Positions 1-8,189 are shown, counted from the stretch's first letter. The stretch: DNA of 8,189 nt from an uncultured Clostridia bacterium (GCA_946187475.1 CAMHRJ010000085.1:1-8189), one strand, 5' to 3'. Program-made: numbers and translations. The notes: a model not told the origin generated them from the sequence alone.

Positions 1-18
1 GGCGGGGCAAGCCCCGCC
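1..18. repeat. Palindromic GC hairpin, probable end of an intergenic repeat
   Basis: Two 8-base arms, GGCGGGGC and GCCCCGCC, flank an AA loop and form a perfect inverted repeat, followed by CCCTACGAG. No T-run follows, so it is a poor intrinsic terminator. It resembles the GC-rich REP-like hairpins scattered between genes in gut Clostridia, but that is recalled similarity only. The element is cut by the window start, so its full length is unknown. Confidence 0.5.
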
Positions 19-95
19 CCTACGAGCACGATTGAGGTGCGGCGGTAATCCATCCCCGCGATAAATATCAATTTGAACGAGTCGAAGACACTTTC

Positions 96-127
96 AACTC
101 CACACTCCTAACTCCACACTCCACACT
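96..127. repeat. Short CT-rich tandem repeat upstream of carA
   Basis: The unit AACTCCACACTCCT at 96-109 is repeated at 110-122 (13 of its bases), followed by a partial ACACT. The block is nearly free of G and sits just before the carA ribosome binding site. It should leave the leader RNA unstructured. I see no convincing sigma-A promoter or attenuator between 1 and 134, so carA may be transcribed from a promoter upstream of the window. Confidence 0.6.
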
Positions 128-144
128 GAACAACGGAGGTTTTT

Positions 145-1224
145 ATGGAAAAAGCCTATTTAGTACTGCAAAACGGCATGGTCTTCGAGGGTCAGCGCAT
201 CGGCGCGGCGGGGGACAGTCTCGGCGAGCTGGTGTTCACCACCGGCGTCGTGGGCTATCTGGAGACCCTCACCGACCCCAGCTATGCCGGGCAGATCATC
301 CTGCAGACCTTCCCGCTGATCGGCAACTACGGCGTGATCGAATCGGACTTCGAGAGTCCCAAAATCTGCGCCAAAGGCTACGTTGTCCGGGAGCTTTGCC
401 ATGACCCCTCCAACTTCCGCAGCGAAGGGGAGCTGGACGCCTTCCTGAAACAGCAGGGTATCCCCGGCATCATGGGCGTGGACACCCGGTATCTCACCCG
501 CATCCTCCGGGAAAACGGCGTCATGAATGCCATGATCTGCGCGGAGCCGCCCGCGGACATGACAGCGCTGGAGACCTACGCCGTCACCGGCGTGGTGCCT
601 CAGGTGAGCTGCAAAGAGCGTTACACCGTCCCGGCGGCAGGGGAGGAGCACTACCGCGTGGTGCTCATCGACTACGGCGCCAAGCAGAACATTCTCCGCA
701 GCCTCACTTCCCGCGGCTGCAGCGTCACCGTGGTGCCGCAGGATACCTCTGCCGAGGACATCCTTGCCCGGAAGCCCGACGGGGTCATGCTCTCCAACGG
801 CCCCGGCGACCCCACGGAAAATACTTTCTGCATCGAACAGATCCGGAAGCTCATCGGGCAGATTCCCATCTTCGGCATCTGCCTGGGCCACCAGCTGACG
901 GCTCTGGCCATGGGCGGCCAGACCGTGAAGCTCAAATACGGCCACCGGGGCGCCAACCAGCCCGTCCGCTCCCAGGATACGCTCCGCACCTACATCACCA
1001 GCCAGAACCACGGCTATGCGGTGGTGTCGGAAAGTCTCGCCGGCGTGGGCGTGGAGAACTTCACGAACCTGAATGACGGCACCTGTGAGGGCATCGACTA
1101 CCCCGGCAAAAAGTGCTTCACCGTGCAGTTCCACCCGGAGGCCTGCTCCGGGCCCAGGGATACCAATATCCTCTTCGACAAATTTCTCGCCATGATGGGA
1201 GGTGCCGACCATGCCGAAGGATAA
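145..1224 (+). CDS. carA: Carbamoyl-phosphate synthase small (glutaminase) subunit CarA
   Basis: CarA hydrolyses glutamine and passes ammonia to CarB, which makes carbamoyl phosphate for pyrimidine and arginine synthesis in the cytoplasm. The 359 residues match the usual family length. The N-terminal CPSase small-chain domain shows GYLETLTDPSYAGQ and PLIGNYGV. The C-terminal class I glutamine amidotransferase domain carries the nucleophile in FGICLGHQ (Cys246) and the His/Glu pair in QFHPEA (His330, Glu332), so the triad is complete. Start: ATG 145 has GGAGG at 135-139, five bases upstream. The 3' end overlaps the carB start by 14 bases, which points to translational coupling and balanced subunits. 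No pyrimidine-responsive leader is recognisable in the 144 upstream bases. Confidence 0.97.
   Translation: MEKAYLVLQNGMVFEGQRIGAAGDSLGELVFTTGVVGYLETLTDPSYAGQIILQTFPLIGNYGVIESDFESPKICAKGYVVRELCHDPSNFRSEGELDAFLKQQGIPGIMGVDTRYLTRILRENGVMNAMICAEPPADMTALETYAVTGVVPQVSCKERYTVPAAGEEHYRVVLIDYGAKQNILRSLTSRGCSVTVVPQDTSAEDILARKPDGVMLSNGPGDPTENTFCIEQIRKLIGQIPIFGICLGHQLTALAMGGQTVKLKYGHRGANQPVRSQDTLRTYITSQNHGYAVVSESLAGVGVENFTNLNDGTCEGIDYPGKKCFTVQFHPEACSGPRDTNILFDKFLAMMGGADHAEG
1197..1203 (+). promoter_or_regulatory. Ribosome binding site that fixes the carB start
   Basis: GGGAGGT lies inside the end of carA, seven bases before ATG 1211. An in-frame GTG at 1202 overlaps this Shine-Dalgarno and is therefore unlikely to be the start. 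Starting at 1211 gives MPKDNSIRKVLVIGSGP, which matches the usual CarB N-terminus. Confidence 0.85.
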
Positions 1225-4200
1225 CAGCATCCGCAAAGTCCTGGTGATCGGCTCCGGTCCCATCGTCATCGGCCAGGCGGCGGAGTTTGACTACGCCGGC
1301 GCCCAGGCCTGCCGTGTGCTTCGCGCGGAAAAGGTGAACGTGGTGCTGGTGAACTCCAACCCCGCCACCATCATGACGGACAAGCATCTGGCGGACGAGA
1401 TCTATCTCGAGCCTCTGAACGTGGACACCGTCAAGCGCATCATCGAAAAAGAGCGGCCCGACGGCGTGCTGGCGGGTCTGGGCGGCCAGACGGGTCTGAC
1501 CATCGCCATGCAGCTGTGCCGGGACGGCTGGCTGCAGCAGCACGGCGTGCGTCTGCTGGGCTCCGACATCGACGCCATCGACAAGGCCGAGGACCGGGAG
1601 CTCTTCCGGGACACCATGCAGGCCATCGGCGAGCCCTGCGTCCCCTCGGAGATCGCCGTCACGGTGGAGGAATCCCTCGCTGCGGCGGAGAAGATCGGCT
1701 ATCCCGTCATCGTGCGCCCGGCCTTTACTCTGGGCGGCAGCGGCGGCGGCATCGCCAATACCGCCGAGGAGCTCAGCACCATCGCCGCCACGGGTCTGGA
1801 TCTCTCGCCCATCACCCAGGTGCTCATCGAAAAATGCATCTCCGGCTGGAAGGAGATCGAATTCGAGACCATGCGCGACGCCAGGGGCAATGCCATCGCT
1901 GTCTGCAGCATGGAAAACTTCGACCCCGTGGGCATCCACACCGGCGACAGTATTGTCGTCGCCCCGGCGCTGACCCTGTCGGACAAGGAGTATCAGATGC
2001 TGCGCACCGCGGCGCTGAAGATCGTGGACGCCCTGGGCATCGTGGGCGGCTGCAACTGCCAGTTCGCCCTGGACCCCGAGAGCTTTGAATACGCCGTCAT
2101 CGAGGTGAACCCCAGAGTCAGCCGGTCGTCGGCTCTGGCCTCCAAGGCCACGGGCTATCCCATCGCCAAGATGACCACCCGCCTGGCTCTGGGCTACTCT
2201 CTGGACGAGATCAAAAACGACATCACCGGCAAGACCTGCGCCTGCTTCGAGCCCACGGTGGACTACGTGGTAGTGAAATTCCCCAAGTGGCCCTTCGACA
2301 AGTTTGCCGGCTCCAGCCGGAAGCTGGGCACCCAGATGAAGGCCACAGGCGAGGTCATGGCCATCGCCCCCAGCTTCGAGATGGCCATGATGAAGGCCAT
2401 CCGCGGCGCGGAGATCGGCTTCGACACCCTGAATGCCCCGCCGGTCAGCGACGCGCCCATCCGGGAGCGGCTGGCCGCCCAGGACGACCGGAGAGTCTTC
2501 ACGGTCTTCGAGGCCCTGAAGTCCGGCGTCAGCGTGGACGAGATTTTCGACATCACCAAAATCGACCGCTGGTTTCTCTATAAGCTCCTGCATCTGGCGG
2601 AGTTTGAGCAGCATCTGGAGCGCGACGGCCTCGGCGACGGCGGCTATGAGACCGCCAAGCGTCTGGGCTACCCGGACGCGGCCATTTCCCGGCTCACGGG
2701 CGCAAAAGAGCTCCCCGGCAAGGACTTCGTCTACAAGATGGTGGACACCTGCGGCGCGGAGTTCGACGCCGAGACGCCCTATTTTTACTCTAGCTGTGAC
2801 AGCTTCTGCGAATCCACCCACTTCCCCCGCAGCGGCAAGGAGACCGTCATGGTCCTGGGCTCCGGCCCCATCCGCATCGGCCAGGGCATCGAGTTTGACT
2901 ACTCCAGCGTCCACTGTGTCTGGATGCTGCGGGAGATGGGCTACGACGTGGTCATCGTCAACAACAACCCCGAGACCGTCTCCACGGACTACGATACTGC
3001 CGACCGGCTCTATTTCGAGCCCCTGTATCCCGAGGACGTGATGAACATCATCCGCGTGGAGCAGCCCATCGGCGTGGTGGTGGCCTTCGGCGGCCAGACC
3101 GCCATCAAGCTCACGCAGTTCCTGGACCGGCAGGGCGTCCGGATTCTGGGCACCTCTGCCGAGAGCATCGACATGGCCGAGGACCGGGCCCGGTTCGACG
3201 CGCTGCTGGAGCAGTTCGGCATCCGCCGGCCCAAGGGCATGGGCGTCAACACCCTGGAGGAAGCTCTGGAGGCGGCGGAGAAGCTGGGCTATCCCGTTCT
3301 GCTGCGTCCCAGCTACGTCATCGGCGGCCAGAACATGACCATCTCCCGCAGCCGGGAACACACCGAGCAATATATGCGCACCATCCTCTCCGGCGGCATC
3401 GAAAACCCCGTGCTGGTGGACAAATACATGCCCGGCACGGAGCTGGAGGTGGACGTGATCTCCGACGGCGTGGACGTGCTGATGCCCGGCATCATGGAGC
3501 ACATCGAGCGGGCCGGCGTCCACAGCGGCGACTCCATCGCCGTCTATCCTCCCTACAGCCTCACCGACAAAATGATGCAGGTGGTGGTGGACTGTTCCGA
3601 GAAGCTGGCCCTGGCCCTGGGCACCAAGGGCCTGGTGAACATCCAGTACCTGATCTACGAGGGTGAGCTCTACGTCATCGAAGTGAATCCCAGAGCCTCC
3701 CGCACCGTGCCCTACATCAGCAAGGTGACCAACGTGCCCATGGTGGACCTGGCCTCCCGGGTCATGCTGGGCGCGAAGCTGGCCGATCTGGGCTATGGCA
3801 CCGGCCTCTACCGCACGCCGCCCTACAGCGCCGTGAAGGTGCCGGTCTTCAGCTTTGAAAAGCTCAGCGACGCAAACTCCATCCTGGGCCCGGAGATGAA
3901 GAGCACCGGCGAGGTGCTGGGCATCGGCCGCACCGTGCCGGAGGCGCTGTTCAAGGGCCTCACCGCAGCGGGCTTCACCGTGCCCTCGGCCCACGGCCGG
4001 GGCAGCGCGGGGGTCCTGCTCAGCGTGGAGGAGAGTGACTATCCCGAGATCATCTCCCTGGCCAAACGGTTTTATGATCTGGGCCTGCGGCTCTACGCCA
4101 CCGCCGGCACCGCCGCCGTCATCGCCCAGCTGGGCGTGAAGGTGGAGAGCGTGTCTGACCAGGCGGGCATCTATAACCTGCTGGAAGGCGGAAAGCTGGA

Positions 4201-5236
4201 CTACATCGTCTACACCGGCGCCGTGAAGGACGCCACCTACGGCGACTACATCGCCCTCCACCGCCGGGCCATGCAGCTGGGCGTGCCCTGCCTTACCAGT
4301 CTGGACACCGCCGACGCCCTGGCCCAGATCATCGCCAGCCGCTTTACGGTCATGAACACCGAGCTGGTGGACATCAACGCCATGCGGCCCCGGCGCCAGA
4401 AGGTGGAGTTCGTGAAGCTCCAGAGCTGCGGCAACGACTATATCTTCATCGAGAACTTCGACGGCGCCATCACCGCGCCGGAGAGCCTCTGCGTCAGCCT
4501 CTGCCAGCCCCACTACGGCATCGGCGGCGACGGCATCGTGCTCATCGAGAAGTCCACGGTGGCCGATGCGAAGATGCGCAGCTTCAACCGGGACGGCAGC
4601 GAGGGCAAGATGGCCGGCAACAACATCCGCTGCGTGGCAAAGCTCCTCCACGACCGGGGCTATGTCCACGGCGACCGCCTGACCATCGAGACCGAAAGCG
4701 GCGTCTACCGCCTGCGGGTCTATACTCGTGATGGCCGCGCCCGGAGCATCTCCGTGGAGATGGGGAAGGCCGACTTCGCCGTTTCCGCCCTGCCCGCCAA
4801 TGTGGAAGCCCAGCGCATGGTGGATTATCCCCTCACCGTGGCGGACCGGGACTGGCGCGTCACCTGCGTCAGCGTGGGCAACCCCCACTGTGTCATCTTC
4901 CGGGATGACATCGACGCCCTGGACGTGGCTGAAATCGGCCCGGAGTTCGAGTTTGCTCCGGTGTTCCCGGAGCGGATCAACACGGAGTTTGTTCGGGTGG
5001 TGAACCGCACCACTCTGCGTATGCGGGTCTGGGAGCGGGGCAACGGCGAGACCCTGGCCTGCGGCACCGGCGCCTGCGCAGCCGTGGCCGCCGCGGTGGA
5101 AAACGGCCTCTGCGACAAGGACAAGGACGTCACCGTGAAGCTCCTGGGCGGCGATTTGACCGTGCGCGTTACGGACGAGAGCATCACCCTCACCGGCGCC
5201 GCCACCCAGGTCTACGCGGGCCACTTCTGGTATTGA
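1211..5236 (+). CDS. carB-dapF: Fusion: carbamoyl-phosphate synthase large subunit CarB + diaminopimelate epimerase DapF
   Basis: One open frame of 1341 residues. Residues 1-~1062 are a full CarB, which uses two ATP, bicarbonate and CarA-supplied ammonia. The first synthetase half begins with VLVIGSGPIVIGQ (residue 10) and has ATP-grasp motif EVNPRVSR (Glu298, Asn300) and HTGDSI. The second half begins near 545 with GSGPIRIGQ and has HSGDSI and EVNPRASR (Glu824, Asn826). An MGS-type allosteric domain spans about 930-1062 (LYATAGTAAVI). A short linker (ELVDINAMRPRRQK) then leads into a complete DapF from residue 1065. No stop codon or frameshift separates them. Ordinary CarB is about 1070 residues and DapF about 275, so both partners are full length. 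ATG 1211 was chosen over GTG 1202 because of the Shine-Dalgarno at 1197. The gene overlaps carA by 14 bases and ends in a strong terminator. Confidence 0.93.
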   Translation: MPKDNSIRKVLVIGSGPIVIGQAAEFDYAGAQACRVLRAEKVNVVLVNSNPATIMTDKHLADEIYLEPLNVDTVKRIIEKERPDGVLAGLGGQTGLTIAMQLCRDGWLQQHGVRLLGSDIDAIDKAEDRELFRDTMQAIGEPCVPSEIAVTVEESLAAAEKIGYPVIVRPAFTLGGSGGGIANTAEELSTIAATGLDLSPITQVLIEKCISGWKEIEFETMRDARGNAIAVCSMENFDPVGIHTGDSIVVAPALTLSDKEYQMLRTAALKIVDALGIVGGCNCQFALDPESFEYAVIEVNPRVSRSSALASKATGYPIAKMTTRLALGYSLDEIKNDITGKTCACFEPTVDYVVVKFPKWPFDKFAGSSRKLGTQMKATGEVMAIAPSFEMAMMKAIRGAEIGFDTLNAPPVSDAPIRERLAAQDDRRVFTVFEALKSGVSVDEIFDITKIDRWFLYKLLHLAEFEQHLERDGLGDGGYETAKRLGYPDAAISRLTGAKELPGKDFVYKMVDTCGAEFDAETPYFYSSCDSFCESTHFPRSGKETVMVLGSGPIRIGQGIEFDYSSVHCVWMLREMGYDVVIVNNNPETVSTDYDTADRLYFEPLYPEDVMNIIRVEQPIGVVVAFGGQTAIKLTQFLDRQGVRILGTSAESIDMAEDRARFDALLEQFGIRRPKGMGVNTLEEALEAAEKLGYPVLLRPSYVIGGQNMTISRSREHTEQYMRTILSGGIENPVLVDKYMPGTELEVDVISDGVDVLMPGIMEHIERAGVHSGDSIAVYPPYSLTDKMMQVVVDCSEKLALALGTKGLVNIQYLIYEGELYVIEVNPRASRTVPYISKVTNVPMVDLASRVMLGAKLADLGYGTGLYRTPPYSAVKVPVFSFEKLSDANSILGPEMKSTGEVLGIGRTVPEALFKGLTAAGFTVPSAHGRGSAGVLLSVEESDYPEIISLAKRFYDLGLRLYATAGTAAVIAQLGVKVESVSDQAGIYNLLEGGKLDYIVYTGAVKDATYGDYIALHRRAMQLGVPCLTSLDTADALAQIIASRFTVMNTELVDINAMRPRRQKVEFVKLQSCGNDYIFIENFDGAITAPESLCVSLCQPHYGIGGDGIVLIEKSTVADAKMRSFNRDGSEGKMAGNNIRCVAKLLHDRGYVHGDRLTIETESGVYRLRVYTRDGRARSISVEMGKADFAVSALPANVEAQRMVDYPLTVADRDWRVTCVSVGNPHCVIFRDDIDALDVAEIGPEFEFAPVFPERINTEFVRVVNRTTLRMRVWERGNGETLACGTGACAAVAAAVENGLCDKDKDVTVKLLGGDLTVRVTDESITLTGAATQVYAGHFWY
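4403..5236 (+). other. dapF: DapF domain of the fusion, first catalytic Cys replaced by Ala
   Basis: This is the C-terminal 277 residues of the CarB fusion. DapF is a PLP-independent epimerase that converts LL- to meso-diaminopimelate using two cysteines. Visible motifs are CGNDYIF at the domain start, GIGGDGIVLIE, FNRDGSEGK, GNPHCVIF, RINTEFV and WERGNGETLACGTGACA. The second catalytic cysteine is present (Cys1284, domain position ~220, in ACGTGA). The usual CGN motif of the first cysteine reads AGN here: Ala1135, codon GCC at 4613-4615, domain position ~71. The neighbouring IRC cysteine (Cys1141) and a cysteine in SCGND (Cys1073) remain. Family membership is clear. Whether it is an ordinary epimerase is open. 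Confidence 0.9.
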
Positions 5237-5247
5237 GCACTGCGTGG

Positions 5248-5281
5248 AAATCACCCTGCCAACCATCGGCAGGGTGATTTT
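5248..5281 (+). terminator. Intrinsic terminator of carA-carB/dapF
   Basis: A perfect 13-base stem (AAATCACCCTGCC pairing with GGCAGGGTGATTT) encloses the loop AACCATC and ends in TTTT at 5278-5281, starting 11 bases after the fusion gene's stop. The A-rich 5' arm opposite the T-run could also allow some termination from the other direction. Confidence 0.88.
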
Positions 5282-5316
5282 GCGCGTTGGGCAAATTGGA
5301 GTTTATCGGGCTGATG

Positions 5317-5526
5317 GATAAAGCGAAGCCTTCCCCCTCAGGGGGAAGGGGAACCGCTTGCGGTGGATGAGGGGTGTCCCATGGCGGCGTAAGCCGCAAC
5401 CATATGAAAATGCCAAAAGATCAAACTCCGGCAATTCATAAAGATGCCGCTGACGCGGCGATAGAACCACCTCATCAGTCTCGCTGCGCGAGCCAGCTTC
5501 CCCTGGAAGGGGAAGCCTTTCGCTCG
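5317..5526. repeat. MITE-like palindromic repeat, complete copy
   Basis: About 210 bases fill most of the 375-base gap between the fusion gene and the next gene. Both ends carry similar sequence in inverted orientation: GCGAAGCCTTCCCC near 5324, and the complement of GGGGAAGCCTTTCGCTC at 5509-5525. Each end folds into its own hairpin: CCTTCCCCC/GGGGGAAGG at 5329-5349 and CTTCCCCT/AGGGGAAG at 5497-5515. Smaller hairpins lie at 5354-5363, 5384-5397, 5446-5459 and 5481-5491, around an AT-rich centre. Positions 5317-5435 recur at 8071-8189 with 6 mismatches in 119 and no gaps. No transposase is encoded. The exact ends and any target-site duplication are uncertain. Confidence 0.8.
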
Positions 5527-5551
5527 ACTTCATCCCCACAATAAATTCTTA

Positions 5552-5580
5552 TTTACAAATCTCGATCTCGTTGGTATAAT
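5552..5580 (+). promoter_or_regulatory. Sigma-A promoter with extended -10 for the XRE-lepA unit
   Basis: The -35 box TTTACA (5552-5557) is separated by 17 bases from a perfect TATAAT (5575-5580). TG at 5572-5573, one base before the -10, makes it an extended -10. It lies 31 bases upstream of the regulator's start codon and is the only strong promoter I see in the window. The spacer contains two adjacent ATCTCG copies (5559-5570). Confidence 0.85.
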
Positions 5581-5611
5581 ACCCTCTGTAATCAAAAAGG
5601 AGGCGAACCCT

Positions 5612-5931
5612 ATGGAACGGGAATTTTCCGCCGTGATGTCGGAGCTGCGCCGCCAGAGCGGCAAGAGCCAGCGCACCGTGGCTGCGGAGCTGGGTATCAG
5701 CCAGGCCCTTCTGAGCCACTATGAAAACGGCGCCCGCGAGCCGGGACTTGCCTTTGTCTGCCGCGCCTGCGACTATTACGGCGTCAGCGCGGACTATATG
5801 CTGGGGCGAACGTCCAGACCGCTGCCGCTGTCGGAGGAGCTGGAGCGGCTGAAGCTGGCCGTCCGCACCATTGCCGACAGCGCTGTGCTGGCGGAGAACG
5901 CCATCGATACACTCACCGGGGAGGACGACGC

Positions 5932-5935
<4 letters not shown>
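5612..5935 (+). CDS. XRE/Cro-type helix-turn-helix transcriptional regulator
   Basis: A 107-residue DNA-binding protein. Residues ~8-64 form an HTH_3 domain: SQRTVAAELGIS is the first helix and turn, QALLSHYENGAREP the recognition helix and its follow-on, and YYGVSADYMLG the usual end of the fold. Residues 66-107 look helical and charged (LSEELERLKLAVRTIADS) and may mediate dimerisation. There is no membrane segment or enzymatic domain. ATG 5612 has AAGGAGG at 5597-5603 with an 8-base gap, behind a strong promoter. Its stop overlaps the lepA start as ATGA, so it is cotranscribed and probably translationally coupled with lepA. Autoregulation is plausible for a first-in-operon XRE protein, but the target and signal are unknown. 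Confidence 0.88.
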
Positions 5936-7733
<1,798 letters not shown>

Positions 7734-7734
<1 letters not shown>

Positions 7735-7740
7735 GGAGGT
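7734..7740 (+). promoter_or_regulatory. Ribosome binding site overlapping the lepA stop
   Basis: AGGAGGT begins at the last base of the lepA TGA and lies six bases before ATG 7747. This supports cotranscription of the small downstream gene with lepA and confirms that the short open frame is a real gene. Confidence 0.8.
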
Positions 7741-7746
7741 TTTATC

Positions 7747-7998
7747 ATGCTGGAATTCATTTTTGACACCCAGATGCTCATCGAGGGCCACGATCTGGAC
7801 GAGGATGAGATTTTCGACTACATCACCGAGCATTTCAAGGGCGACAGCCTGCTGGCCGTGGGGGATGAGGACTTGATTAAGATTCACTTCCACACCAACG
7901 AGCCCTGGCAGGTGCTGGAGTACGCCGCCAGTCTGGGCGAGCTCCACGACGTGGTGGTGGAGAACATGGACCGCCAGGAGCGGGGCCTGAAGGGCTAA
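7747..7998 (+). CDS. Stand-alone FakA/YloV middle-domain-like protein
   Basis: An 83-residue acidic soluble protein with no signal peptide or membrane segment. Segments GDSLLAVGDEDLIKIHFHT (residues 32-50), VLEYA and GELHDVVVENM resemble the region between the DAK2 kinase domain and the DegV-like domain of FakA/YloV, the fatty acid kinase whose full length is about 550 residues. Neither flanking domain is present. The HxH pair (His47, His49) is kept. The cysteine of the usual YCTEF motif aligns with Asp7 in FDTQM. I recall that this Cys plus the two His coordinate zinc in staphylococcal FakA, but I am not certain. Small genes of this kind are sometimes named 'kinase to dihydroxyacetone kinase', yet no kinase motif is visible. 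It has a strong Shine-Dalgarno and is the last gene of the lepA unit. Homology is moderately sure; function is unknown. Confidence 0.75.
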   Translation: MLEFIFDTQMLIEGHDLDEDEIFDYITEHFKGDSLLAVGDEDLIKIHFHTNEPWQVLEYAASLGELHDVVVENMDRQERGLKG

Positions 7999-8007
7999 TG
8001 AAAAGTC

Positions 8008-8035
8008 AAGCGCGCTGCATCGCAGCGCGCTTTTT
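8008..8035 (+). terminator. Intrinsic terminator of the XRE-lepA unit
   Basis: A perfect 11-base stem (AAGCGCGCTGC with GCAGCGCGCTT) encloses a 3-base loop and leads into five T residues at 8031-8035. It begins 10 bases after the last gene's TAA stop. Confidence 0.88.
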
Positions 8036-8070
8036 GCTGTTGAGGGTGAAATTGGGTTTTTGAGCTGTCA

Positions 8071-8189
8071 GATAGAGCGAAGCCTTCCCCCTCAGGGGGA
8101 AGGGGGACCGCTTGCGGTGGATGAGGGGTGTTCAATGGCGGCGCAAGCCGCAACCATATGAAAATGCCCAAAGATCAAACTCCGGCAAT
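8071..8189. repeat. MITE-like palindromic repeat, second copy, cut by window end
   Basis: Matches 5317-5435 in the same orientation over 119 bases without gaps, with 6 substitutions (about 95% identity). The CCTTCCCCC/GGGGGAAGG hairpin and the GCGGC/GCCGC hairpin are preserved. The right half lies beyond the window. Confidence 0.85.

Noticed and set aside
32..67. TTGAGG (32-37) with TAAATA (62-67) as a carA promoter
   Set aside because: The spacing is 24 bases, too long for a sigma-A promoter, and no better pair was found.
96..127. CRISPR-like array
   Set aside because: The repeats are directly adjacent with no spacers and are only 13-14 bases long.
1202..1210. GTG 1202 as the carB start
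   Set aside because: The GTG lies within the Shine-Dalgarno GGGAGGT. ATG 1211 has correct spacing and gives the usual MPK...KVLVIGSGP N-terminus.
160..1269. A 369-codon open frame on the - strand opposite carA
   Set aside because: It is an antisense shadow of carA with biased composition and no motifs.
1118..5266. A 1382-codon open frame on the - strand opposite carB-dapF
   Set aside because: Its translation is low-complexity and rich in His, Ala, Gly, Asp and Val, typical of the antisense of a GC-rich gene. It lacks recognisable domains and lies opposite a clear CarB-DapF.
5303..5539. A 78-codon open frame on the - strand across the intergenic repeat
   Set aside because: It is made almost entirely of the palindromic repeat. 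Frames like this recur wherever the repeat occurs and are usually spurious gene calls.

Overview
The window is GC-rich bacterial DNA and every supported gene lies on the + strand. The genes are tightly packed, have strong Shine-Dalgarno sequences, and mostly end their codons in G or C. Protein style and the palindromic intergenic repeats suggest a member of the Clostridia, most likely a GC-rich Oscillospiraceae/Ruminococcaceae-type gut anaerobe. That placement is an inference from recalled family resemblance, not from a search.

Layout. Positions 1-144 hold the end of a palindromic repeat, a short CT-rich tandem repeat and the carA ribosome binding site. Positions 145-5236 are a two-gene unit. 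carA encodes the glutaminase subunit of carbamoyl-phosphate synthetase. It overlaps a 1341-residue fusion gene whose first ~1060 residues are a complete CarB and whose last ~277 residues are a diaminopimelate epimerase (DapF). A 13-bp perfect stem terminator follows at 5248-5281. Positions 5317-5526 are a MITE-like palindromic repeat. A near-consensus extended -10 promoter at 5552-5580 starts a second unit. This contains a small XRE/Cro-type regulator, lepA (elongation factor 4) overlapping it by 4 bases, and an 83-residue protein that looks like a stand-alone copy of the middle domain of FakA/YloV (fatty acid kinase). That unit ends at an 11-bp stem terminator at 8008-8035. A second copy of the palindromic repeat then begins and runs off the window end.

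How the genes fit together. CarA and the CarB half make carbamoyl phosphate for pyrimidines and arginine. The DapF half would make meso-diaminopimelate for lysine and peptidoglycan, so one polypeptide spans two pathways. The DapF half has alanine where the first of the two catalytic cysteines is expected, while the second cysteine and the other substrate-binding motifs remain. The second unit pairs a DNA-binding protein and a possible lipid-metabolism accessory domain with a translation factor.

Most unusual points: the CarB-DapF fusion, the Cys-to-Ala change in its epimerase half, the XRE-lepA-FakA-middle-domain operon, and the two copies of one repeat placed the same distance behind two different terminators. 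I see no phage, CRISPR, defence or transposase gene.
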